A stretch of DNA of 64,000 nucleotides from Bacillota bacterium (GTDB taxonomy: Bacteria > Bacillota > SHA-98 > Ch115 > JABLXJ01). The DNA lies in NCBI GenBank assembly GCA_013178125.1, contig JABLXJ010000005.1, positions 62,001 to 126,000 on the forward strand. The letters are read 5' to 3'. A program made the translations under genes and the position numbers. A model generated the notes under the pieces. The model searched no databases. It was not told where the DNA came from and saw only the letters and a list, made by a program, of their open reading frames with translations. Of the stretch, positions 35,826 to 44,200 are shown piece after piece (position 1 is the first letter of the stretch; each line of letters opens with the position of its first letter).

Positions 35826-37019
35826 CTAACTTCTCGCCGCCTTCATAAACTCGGCGATCCTCCTGGCGCCCTCAACGATCGACTCTTCATCCTTGCAGAA
35901 CGATATTCGAACGTAATTGTCGCTCTGGGGTCCAAAGGTCAATCCAGGAGCCACCGCCACGTGTTTGGCCTCGAGCAACTTTAGAGTAAAGGTATATGAA
36001 TCTAAACCTGTGTTCCCGATATCCAGAAGCATATAGAATGCGCCGGCTGGCTTGTACGCAACTACGCCAGCTTCAGCAAAAGCGCTCAGGATGATGTCCC
36101 GGTTGCGCTTGTACTGCGCAACCATTGCAGCTATAGAATCCTGCGGGCCTGTTATAGCCGCCTCCGCGGCCTTCTGCGATACCGAGCTGACGCATGAAAC
36201 CATTGACTCGGAGAATTTGGAGAAATTCTTGCATATCTCCTCCGTGGTAGCTACATAACCGATCCGCCAGCCTGTCATCGCGTATGCCTTCGAAAAGCTG
36301 AAGACCGTAAGGACCCGGCCCTCGTCATCCCAGGCTCCGGGGCTGTAGTGTTTACCCTCGTACACGATATCCTCGTATACCTCATCGGAGATCAAGTATA
36401 GATCATGATCGCGCGCAAGATCGAGAATGCCTCGCAATACCGATTCCGGGAACACGCTCCCACATGGATTCGAAGGCGAGTTGATCAAGATAGCCCGGGT
36501 CCTCTCATTAATGAGAGAACGCATCTCGTCTACATCAGGCAGGAATCCTGTAGCCGGGTTCAGGTGGTAGTATACAGGCTCGACCCCGATAACCCGGGTC
36601 TGGAAGCTATAATTGGGCCAGCCGGGCTCCGGCAGGAGAACCTGGTCGCCGGCCTTGGCGATGGTGAAGAGCGCCGATGCGCACGCGAATACGCCTCCAG
36701 GGGTTACCGCAACGCCCTCGGGAGAGATATTTATCCCATTAATGTGCCTCAGCTTATCCGCAAGCAAGGCCCTGAGGGAAGGTAATCCTGCGTTGGGCGT
36801 GTACCTCGTATATCCATCCTGGAGCGCTTTGTTGGCGGCCTCCTTGATATGCGCGGGCGTGTCGTAGTGAGGCTGGCCAACCTCCAGGTGGATGACATCG
36901 TCCATTTGCTCCGCAACGTCCATGATCCCGCGGATGCCGGATCGTGGTATCTTCACTACATTGTCCGATAAAGGCTTCAACGGATCATTACCCCCTTCAG
37001 GATCGAGCTCTGTCCCCAA
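35826..37019 (-). CDS. PLP-dependent aminotransferase, class I/II
   Basis: A 397-residue fold-type I aminotransferase. INSPSNPCGSVFPE and FSFSKAYAMTGWRIGYV (Schiff-base lysine in FSKAYA) are clear, and YVRISFCKDEE holds the carboxylate-binding arginine. The start is TTG with GAGGCG six bases upstream. It lies directly ahead of the ATPase gene and after the IclR operator at 37165. It would turn the imported amino compound into a keto acid for the two aldolases; this link is inferred from gene order. Confidence 0.92.
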   Translation of the reverse strand: MGTELDPEGGNDPLKPLSDNVVKIPRSGIRGIMDVAEQMDDVIHLEVGQPHYDTPAHIKEAANKALQDGYTRYTPNAGLPSLRALLADKLRHINGINISPEGVAVTPGGVFACASALFTIAKAGDQVLLPEPGWPNYSFQTRVIGVEPVYYHLNPATGFLPDVDEMRSLINERTRAILINSPSNPCGSVFPESVLRGILDLARDHDLYLISDEVYEDIVYEGKHYSPGAWDDEGRVLTVFSFSKAYAMTGWRIGYVATTEEICKNFSKFSESMVSCVSSVSQKAAEAAITGPQDSIAAMVAQYKRNRDIILSAFAEAGVVAYKPAGAFYMLLDIGNTGLDSYTFTLKLLEAKHVAVAPGLTFGPQSDNYVRISFCKDEESIVEGARRIAEFMKAARS

Positions 37020-37164
37020 TGATATCGCCTCAATACATATGTCATGTTATCCCTTTATCCCTGATATGTCGTTCTTGATATATCTTCATGAGATATGTGT
37101 TCCTGTATCTTTCAGGTGTTTCCCAGGATATGATTCTCGTCAGGTTATGCCTCCCGGCGGCTCC

Positions 37165-37187
37165 ATCGTTCAGGAATACTGAACGAT
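37165..37187. promoter_or_regulatory. probable IclR operator upstream of the aminotransferase gene
   Basis: ATCGTTCAG and CTGAACGAT are perfect 9-base arms around GAATA. A further GTTC half-site follows at 37189-37192. The same core, GTTCAGNAATACTGAACNATGTTC in two parts, recurs upstream of the iclR gene at 38363. It lies about 146 bases before the aminotransferase start. A possible promoter on the minus strand (TTGAGA 37259-37254, TAGATT 37235-37230, 18-base spacer) lies just before it. The 370-bp spacer holds no convincing gene. Confidence 0.65.
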
Positions 37188-37389
37188 GTTCAAGAATTTT
37201 GGTGTAAAAATACTCGCCGAACATTCCGTAATCTACCCCCATGATTTGTCGGATCTCAACCCTGGCGTTAGCCTTAATATAACCCCTAGTTCCATAAGGA
37301 GTCAATGGACGTGTGACATACAGGTAAACTAAGCTGACACGCCCTATAAATATGGCGACAGCCCTACCCAACCCCAGGACAGTTGCCAG

Positions 37390-38247
37390 TCACGGTAGCC
37401 GCAAACCCTGTGCCACACCCTCGCCATGAGCTGGCAGGATAACTGCGTCAGAAAACGGCAGCTCCATGACCTTCCTGCCTATCTGTCGCGCGGTATCCAT
37501 GACGAGCTCCGCATAATACGGTATACGCTCGTCTGAGAAATGCAGGGCGGGCCCGGATACGCTTATAGAACCGACCGCGTTCCCTGACCGCCTATCCCTT
37601 ATGGGCACGGCTACACATTTGATCCCGGGGTCGTGCTCCCTGTTGTCTATTGAATAGCCGCGCTGCCGGGTGAGGGCGAGCTCCCTCTTCAGAGCCTGGG
37701 CGTCGGTGATGGTGTTCTCAGTATACCTGGTCAGGCCCTTTATGCGGATAATCTCGTCGACCACCTCGTCCGGGAGATAGGCGAGAATCGCTTTGCCAAC
37801 CCCTGTGCAGTGCATTGGGGCCTTGCGTCCTACAATCGAGTAATGAACCAGCCGTTTCGATGGGTAGACTGCCTCAATATACAGGACCTCGCCCTCGCAT
37901 GGGACGGTCAGATAGACTATCTCCTGGGTCTTCTCCTGGAGATCTTCGAGATAGGGAATCGCATACTCACGAATGCCCATGCTACAGCGAACTACGTAAC
38001 CCAGCTCAAATATCCTCAGGCCGAGCCTGTAGCAATTATTGCTAGGGTTTTTCTCTACAAACCTGCCTTTCTCAAGGGTCGCGAGAATGCTATGCACCGT
38101 GCTCTTGGGCAGGTCGAGGCGCCGGCTGAGTTCGCTCACACCCCACTCGGGCTTGTCCTCGGAAAAACACCTGAGTATATCCATTACTTTAAAAAGCGAC
38201 TTGACCGTGTTCCCACGGTCCCGGTCAAGCCCCTGGATGGCGCGCAT
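37390..38247 (-). CDS. IclR-family transcriptional regulator
   Basis: A 285-residue regulator. The N-terminal winged helix reads VSELSRRLDLPKSTVHSILA, and the C-terminal effector domain includes GRKAPMHCTGVGKAILAYLP and SIDNREHDPGIKCVAVPIRD. IclR proteins control catabolic genes in response to small carboxylates. It is the first gene of the leftward block and probably regulates itself and the genes behind it through the palindromes at 37165 and 38363. Confidence 0.95.
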   Translation of the reverse strand: MRAIQGLDRDRGNTVKSLFKVMDILRCFSEDKPEWGVSELSRRLDLPKSTVHSILATLEKGRFVEKNPSNNCYRLGLRIFELGYVVRCSMGIREYAIPYLEDLQEKTQEIVYLTVPCEGEVLYIEAVYPSKRLVHYSIVGRKAPMHCTGVGKAILAYLPDEVVDEIIRIKGLTRYTENTITDAQALKRELALTRQRGYSIDNREHDPGIKCVAVPIRDRRSGNAVGSISVSGPALHFSDERIPYYAELVMDTARQIGRKVMELPFSDAVILPAHGEGVAQGLRLP

Positions 38248-38362
38248 CTAAAACCACCAGATCATCTCAATATTAGCTGGTACCTGGTAATGGCCAATTA
38301 CCTCCAGTATCAAGAATCGAAGCTATCACGGCCAACGGCGAATTATTATCGCATCATCATGG

Positions 38363-38381
38363 TGTTCAGCAATACTGAACA
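38363..38381. promoter_or_regulatory. probable IclR operator upstream of iclR
   Basis: TGTTCAG and CTGAACA are perfect 7-base arms around CAATA, followed by ATGTTC at 38382-38387. It lies about 116 bases before the regulator start, next to the AT-rich stretch 38388-38410 likely to hold the -10 region. It matches the site at 37165 in core, spacer length and the trailing half-site. The 390-bp spacer 38248-38637 has no other assigned content. Confidence 0.65.
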
Positions 38382-38637
38382 ATGTTCCGTATAAAATATA
38401 ATTCTATACTCGTTATGTTTTTCCTTCTACCTTCCCTTAAAATTTAACGGGAAATTCCTCCAGACCAGTACCCTTGAGACTCACCCTATTACCTTCTATC
38501 GAATAACTTTACGTGCAGGAGTAAAATGCCAAAGCTCGGCTCGTTACGGAGATTCAGGGTAGCCCCGCGCAGCCCGGGTGAGAGTTAACCTGAGGTGAAA
38601 CTTGAATCTAATAAGATGGGGGATGGAGGGATTCGTT

Positions 38638-39528
38638 GTGAAGGGCATTGTCGGCATAGAAAGATACCTCACGGGGAAATACGTTAAAGCAGCCCTAAAG
38701 CTAATCGCAGCCGCCATAGTCGGCGCTATCCTCTGCCTGGGGATTTACCTGGCCAGCCCCCCTGGCGTGCTGCTGCCGGTCCCCATGGGGGCGTCAGTTA
38801 TGGAGGCGTCACCGCAAACAGCTCTGGCCGTTGGGCTATCGCAGCCGCCCAAATCGGGGTCCGGATCAGCCTCGTTTTCAATAACATTTACAGGATCGAG
38901 CGACCCCTCGGTATCCTTCCACCTGGCGGTCAACAATCCCGACGCGGAAGTCGCCGATGCCCTCTTCCTCGGCTGCATGTCAGCATTTTTTGGAGTGGAT
39001 AATCATATGATCTTTGAATTCGAGAGCTGGGGGAGCGGATCAATGCCGCCTACGCCCACGGCACTCGTTTCCCTCTTTTATATATCAGCGGACAGCTACT
39101 ATAGCCCCACAGAGGTCCTGGTGATGCGCCGGAAGGGCCACGGCTGGGGAAAACTGGCCTCCAGCATCATGAAGACCAAGAAGAAGGGTCACGGCTACAG
39201 TAGGGTTGCGGTTTATAGGAGATACAGCAGCTACAGCGGGTACAATGACGACGGATTCGAACGGGCTATGTACGCGAGGTTCCTCTCGGAATACTACGCC
39301 GTGCCGGAGCGCGATATAACAATCTGGCTCACGAAGGGCTATACATATTCTGACATCACTGTGGCCTTGAACCTCTCGGCGCGTGCGCGCGTGGCACCCG
39401 CCAGCGTGCTGGCCCTGAGGGCGCGCGGGACCAGCTGGAGGGGGATAGCCGGCAAATACAAGGTTAAGTATGAGGATATCTCCAAGCCTGTGCCACCAAG
39501 GCGCTCGTACCGGCTGCGCCGCGGGTGA
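38638..39528 (+). CDS. hypothetical membrane-anchored protein with repeated G-x-x-W motif
   Basis: Unrecognised protein of 296 residues. After a short basic N-terminus one membrane helix (LIAAAIVGAILCLGIYLA) would leave the rest outside. The C-terminal half has two related segments: VLVMRRKGHGWGKLASSIM and VLALRARGTSWRGIAGKY. A third weaker one (IWLTKGYTYSDITVALN) lies between them. I choose GTG 38638 because GGAGGG lies seven bases upstream; TTG 38602 with GAGGTG four bases upstream is also possible and adds 12 residues. It stands alone on the plus strand. No enzyme motif is seen. Confidence 0.7.
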   Translation: MKGIVGIERYLTGKYVKAALKLIAAAIVGAILCLGIYLASPPGVLLPVPMGASVMEASPQTALAVGLSQPPKSGSGSASFSITFTGSSDPSVSFHLAVNNPDAEVADALFLGCMSAFFGVDNHMIFEFESWGSGSMPPTPTALVSLFYISADSYYSPTEVLVMRRKGHGWGKLASSIMKTKKKGHGYSRVAVYRRYSSYSGYNDDGFERAMYARFLSEYYAVPERDITIWLTKGYTYSDITVALNLSARARVAPASVLALRARGTSWRGIAGKYKVKYEDISKPVPPRRSYRLRRG

Positions 39529-39630
39529 AAAACAGCCGGCAAGGGGCAAATGAAGTAGCGGATCAGTTGACGGTACCGATTTATTGGCTGGTTAGCCTCC
39601 ATTAACTGGTTAGCTTGCGCTGCGCGTAGG

Positions 39631-39654
39631 GTAGGGTGCCGGGAAGCACCCTAC
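39631..39654. repeat. hairpin after the unknown membrane-anchored gene
   Basis: GTAGGGTGC and GCACCCTAC are perfect 9-base arms around CGGGAA. An outer GCGCG/CGCGC pair flanks it. No U-tract follows on either strand. It may protect the 3' end of the upstream plus-strand transcript. Confidence 0.5.
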
Positions 39655-39756
39655 CTGAACGCGCGGCGAGGTCGGCTCGGCTGATGATGCAGGTCCATGC
39701 AATGCGCAGCCAACCACAGGCCACAAGAGGTGCACAATAGACAACGATAGGGGATG

Positions 39757-39790
39757 GGCCTGAGCCTATGAATGTCCATAGGCTCAGGCC
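39757..39790. repeat. perfect 13-bp inverted repeat between convergent genes
   Basis: GGCCTGAGCCTAT (39757-39769) and ATAGGCTCAGGCC (39778-39790) are perfect arms around an 8-base loop. It sits in the 363-bp spacer between the convergent unknown gene and trpP, where a two-way terminator would be expected, yet U-tracts are lacking. Confidence 0.6.
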
Positions 39791-39891
39791 TACAATTAGC
39801 CTGCAGTTAATACCTAATACACCATTAGCACTCGAACACTCGGAGATAATCTAATCTCCTGAACTCTTAATTTTGGCTCCACGGCTCTAAA

Positions 39892-40419
39892 TCAAGTCGT
39901 CTTAAGTTTCTGCTTCCCGCTCACCGCTCGCTCGCTCATTAGGACCAGCGGGTAGAGGACGACTACTGCTATGGTATTAACCAGCGTAGCCGGGAGCACC
40001 ACCGTTGTAAAAAGCACTTTGAAGGGCCCCGGCAGCCCGACGAGCAAGAGCGCTGACCCCAAAAATACCGCGCCGCTCACTATCGTCCCGAGTATGGGCA
40101 CTACAAAAAGCAATATCCTGTCACTCACTCTATGGCGCAGCAGCCCTATTAACCCAAGCACGAAGAATGTTGTGATAATCTTGTCGATGAGGTTCGGGAC
40201 TTGCCCTCCAGGAAACCCTGTCGTAAGCGCGGTCAGGATCCCACCAATGATCCCGGCTTCAAGTGCCAGTTTAAGATCGGTTTCCATCAAAATTACAATA
40301 AATAACATGCTGAGAAGGAGATCAGGTTTCATGCCGAGAACGATTGGAGGAACAACATAGTGGAGTATGAGCCCGATAGCCATAAGCAAAGCGACCCTGA
40401 CGAATCTGTTCAATTTCAC
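39892..40419 (-). CDS. trpP: TrpP-type tryptophan transporter
   Basis: A 175-residue membrane protein with about five hydrophobic segments. The N-terminal ALLMAIGLILHYVVPPIVLG and MKPDLLLSMLFIVIL, and the later TTGFPGGQVPNLIDK, fit the TrpP family of Firmicutes. The tRNA-Trp T-box in its leader independently supports tryptophan as cargo. The start is GTG with GGGGG about nine bases upstream. It is a single-gene unit; under tryptophan shortage readthrough of the leader terminator would raise expression. Confidence 0.88.
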   Translation of the reverse strand: MKLNRFVRVALLMAIGLILHYVVPPIVLGMKPDLLLSMLFIVILMETDLKLALEAGIIGGILTALTTGFPGGQVPNLIDKIITTFFVLGLIGLLRHRVSDRILLFVVPILGTIVSGAVFLGSALLLVGLPGPFKVLFTTVVLPATLVNTIAVVVLYPLVLMSERAVSGKQKLKTT

Positions 40420-40670
40420 TCGTCACATCCCCCTTCTTTTCATTTACTTGTCTTTTGTTTTTTGCATGACTTCCTCTGGTTTCCCGATTCTCGGTTCCCC
40501 GGTTCCGGCTCCGACCCGCCTCAATGTTCCCTAGCCGACCGCTCCGTGACCACTCACTCCGCGACTACTCACTCCGTGACCATTCGACCATTCCACCCTC
40601 GCCGGCCCGTGGAGTAGAGATGGAGAACAGGGGGAACCGCCGGGGCTGAGCCGAGGACCAGGTGCATAAC

Positions 40671-40706
40671 AAAAACCCCCGCCCCTGAATGAGGGACGAG
40701 GGTTTT
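40671..40706 (-). terminator. T-box leader intrinsic terminator
   Basis: On the minus strand AAAACCC-TCG-TCCCT pairs with AGGGG-CG-GGGGTTTT and runs into TTTTTG. It directly follows the T-box sequence, as needed for the exclusive terminator/antiterminator choice. Confidence 0.85.
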
Positions 40707-41095
40707 CCCGCGGTGCCACCCTGATTGGCCTGCCCTGTAATATGTAGTAGCAAGCCCACTCTCATAAAGCACGGACCTCAGCGCACCCCACTACTCTGAT
40801 GACGCAACAACATTGTCGGGACAACAGCAGCCCCAATTAACGCCAAACCAAAGCGACAACAAGAAAATAAAACAACATAGCGAGAGGCAGCTTTCGTCGA
40901 TGCTCTCTCCCTGATAACGGTGGGAGCCTTCCGGCACAGCCTACTGGCGAGCCACCTCGCTATCTCCCGCGCTACCCCGCGTTCAGCCTGCGGCTCACGG
41001 GCCCATTCGGCACAGTCCACGGTGCCGGATTCCCACCAGCGCCGGCTCTCTTAGACCGTCACAGCCCGTGCCTACTCTCCCCGGTCATCGCCCTT
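40671..41095 (-). ncRNA. tRNA-Trp-responsive T-box riboswitch controlling trpP
   Basis: The T-box sequence AGGGTGGCACCGCGGG lies at 40722-40707 (minus strand) directly before the terminator. Stem I is visible: a kink-turn-like GATGA/TGAGC pair and a CGGG/CCCG helix at its base, the loop-E strands AGTA (41076-41073) and GAA (41008-41006), and the upper helix GGCAC/GTGCC. The codon directly after GAA is UGG (41005-41003), so the specifier is tryptophan. Distal stem I shows AGAGAGCCGG and GGTGGGAATCCGGC. Uncharged tRNA-Trp would bind and stabilise the antiterminator. About 250 bases of leader separate the terminator from the trpP start. Confidence 0.93.
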
Positions 41096-41135
41096 ATTTT
41101 ACTGGCCCTATATGTATATAGTTTATTTTAAATAA

Positions 41136-41165
41136 ATTATAACAGGCGGCATATAGCGCTGTCAA
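41136..41165 (-). promoter_or_regulatory. promoter of the T-box/trpP transcript
   Basis: On the minus strand TTGACA (41165-41160) and TATAAT (41141-41136) are perfect hexamers separated by 18 bases. Transcription should begin near 41129, about 35 bases before stem I. Confidence 0.85.
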
Positions 41166-41221
41166 TGACGAAATCTACATAATCTGCATACATCTATACG
41201 AAATCTATCCCAATATCCATC

Positions 41222-44200
41222 TCACGCCCATTTGATCATCGTTCTCGGACCGCGCTCGAAGCCAAGGCCGGCCAGGATCTCGCCGGCCGCAGTATCAGCA
41301 ACCGGCCTGCCATTCCACTCGGCTATCTCTATGCGGTTGCGGCGCCCCCTCAAATAATGAACCCATCTAAGGACCCTGGTAAGTTCCCCCAGAGCACACG
41401 CCAGATCACTGGTGTTGTTATCAATATCACCACCAGAGGATGCAAGCGACACGATCTTCACCTTGTTACCCCCGGCAACGATAACCGGGGCTCCCTCCCT
41501 GAATACGACGGCCGATGGGATCAGAGGAAGCACCGGCATAGCTGAGCTAGCAAGGTGCGGACGCGGGACGGGTGAGGCAGGGCCGGGAGCAACAGGCCAG
41601 GGGAATAGGCTTCCCCATGGATTTGCCGGGTCGCCTACCACGAGCCCCCAAAATCTGGGTAGACCCGCATCGCGTGGCAAGCGAAGGCCATCTACTGCAT
41701 CTGCCGTCGCGTACTGGATACCAGATAGCCCCCGGACATAGTATCCCCTGCGCACCCTGCCGGCCATCTCCCAACCTGCGAGGATCTCGTTCAGCGGCCC
41801 CCATGCAAATCCCTCCAGGGACGCCACTTCCCTGCTGACGATGCCGTAACGCGCCAGGAGACGCTTGCATGCCTGCGCCAGGTCACTCGCCATCCGGTCC
41901 TCGCTGGAATTACAACAATTACGACCTTCTCCAGGATTATCTTCTCTGTAACTATCCCCAAGACTATCCCCGCCGCAAGCATGCTGGCAGCCGCGGTGCA
42001 TCTCTCCCGCACTCCTCCATCCTGTATTCCCCCGTGGAGCCCCGGCCTGCGGCCATTCAACAAGGGACCATCTCCCCATCTGGTTCAGCATAGAATAATT
42101 CAGGGCGGAGCGGCCTGAACGGCCTCCGATAGACCCGCGCCCGGCCTTGAATCCAGGCCCGACCCTCCTGATGCCCGGCCTCCAGCCTGAGCCTGCCTGG
42201 ACCGCACCACAGCCTGCGCCCCCATCACGATCCCTCGGCCTGACACCGGCCGCAAGGATGCCTCTCAGAGCGCTGAATGTATCGTTTGTAACCTCCCCGC
42301 GGCGCACCATCTCCTCCAGGGCAAGGAGAATCTCATCAACGGATAACCCTGTTTGTTGCCAGATTTGCGGCAGGAAAAGCGCGCCTCTCCTCTCCATGAG
42401 GGCGGTTATCTCCGCGCGCGCATTCATGATCCGCGCGGAAACGCCCGCCAGATCAACCCCAGCCCCGTCCAAGCGAGCACCGGCGCCAACACTAGGATCA
42501 GCAGCAAAATCAATATTACCATTAGCACTAGCACTAGCTACATTAGCACCAGCTATTATATGGGCCACAGCGGGGGAGCTCCCGGGACTTCCGGGGAACT
42601 CGCCGGCCGGGCAGATGGCGATCTCGATTTCTTCCCCGTTTCCTCGCCCAAACCATGTGAAAAAGCCGCTGCTGATCAACTGGTCCAGGAGCCCCGGCTC
42701 ATACCCGCGTATCCTGGCCTGCAGGACGCCACCTTCCCAGAGCCCAGCTGGTAGAAATACTCCCGCAAGTTGTTCGAGAGCCCGGCTGAGGGCCTCCACC
42801 CCGGCCCCGGGAGCGCCGATGCCCTGCCAGCGGGCGAGGAAGGCGCAGTAATCCTCAGGGGCGCGCGGCGCCACCTCCCGCCGGGCCTTTGCCAGGCTGC
42901 GCCGGTAAATCTGCTGCAACAGACCAACATCGCACCATTCAAGGCCCGTCCCATCAGGGAGGAACTCCCCGCTCCGGAGGAATCCGGCCGCCTCCAGCCT
43001 CAAGAGAGATGCCCTGACTTCCTCCTCGGAGAATCCATAAAAACACGCAGCATCCTCAACCTTGAACGGGCCGCGGGCCCGCGCGAAACGGCGTATAACC
43101 CTATCCCTTGCCTCCTCAGCGCCGCTTGGGGCGCCATCCTCCGCGAGGCCCAAGCCCGCATCCGCAAAATCGACTAGCTCCAGCCGGTTCCCCAGCGCGG
43201 CGCGGTAGTCCAGCAGGTTCTCGGCGGCGATCCAGGCCCGCTTCATCCTGCAGGCCCCACCGCCCGAACTCGATCTCCAACCAGATCTCGAACCCAATCC
43301 TAAATCGGAACCCGAATCGGAGCCCGCACCCGCGACCCACCCTATATGCACCGCCCGCCCCGCAGCCCGGAGCTCGGCTAGAAAACTGCAAAGCTTGGAA
43401 TCGTCTCCGGTATCAGAGGACCTGATATCATCAAAGGACCCATCGCACTCGACCCATTCCCCGGCCCTGAGCAGCCATGCGTGCAGTTCATCGGCGCTTC
43501 GAAATTCCCGCCCTACCCCATGCCCCGCTCCGCCCCCGTGGAGGGCATCATCGATAACCTCGCGGATCACCTGCGGGTCGAGGACATGGCGCAGTTGAGC
43601 GTGACCGGCCCGTCCCAGCAGATCCCTGAGCGCGCTCTGATCCATGGAGAGGGCATGCAACCTGCGCTCCCCCTTGGGAAGGTCAGCCTCATACATATAG
43701 GCCGCTACAAGGCCGAAGACTAGCGGCTGGGCGAAGGGCGACGGGGCGGCCCGGCGGCAACGGTGCACCTGGATCGCGCCGGTGCGCAGCCCCGTGATCA
43801 CCTCCCGCAACCCCTCAACATCAAAAACCTCGCTCAAGATCTCCCTGTAGGTCTCCATAACGATTGGAAAAGACGGATAGCGGTCTACTACCTGGAGCAG
43901 ATCAGCCGCCTTGAGCCTGGATAGCCAGAGCGGCGTCCGTTTTCTCGCGTAAGGGCCGCGCGGCAGCATGAGGGCTCGCTCAGCGCTGTGCCGAAATACC
44001 ATACCAAAAAGCGGGGTCGGCCTGACCAACACGGCAAGTTTCCTCTCCAGGTCGTCCGGGTCAAGGGACGCAGCAAAAGACGCGGGATCGATGAAGGGAG
44101 GCTCGGGGGCAGCGGGGCACAAAAACAGGATGCCGTCGTCGGTTCGCACGGATTCGACCTGGAGCCCGTATTCCTTATACAACATATCCGTGAGAAGCAT

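Noticed and set aside
37042-37371. 109-codon minus-strand frame between iclR and the aminotransferase gene
   Set aside because: It spans the IclR operator and probable promoter, has no family match and an unlikely composition.
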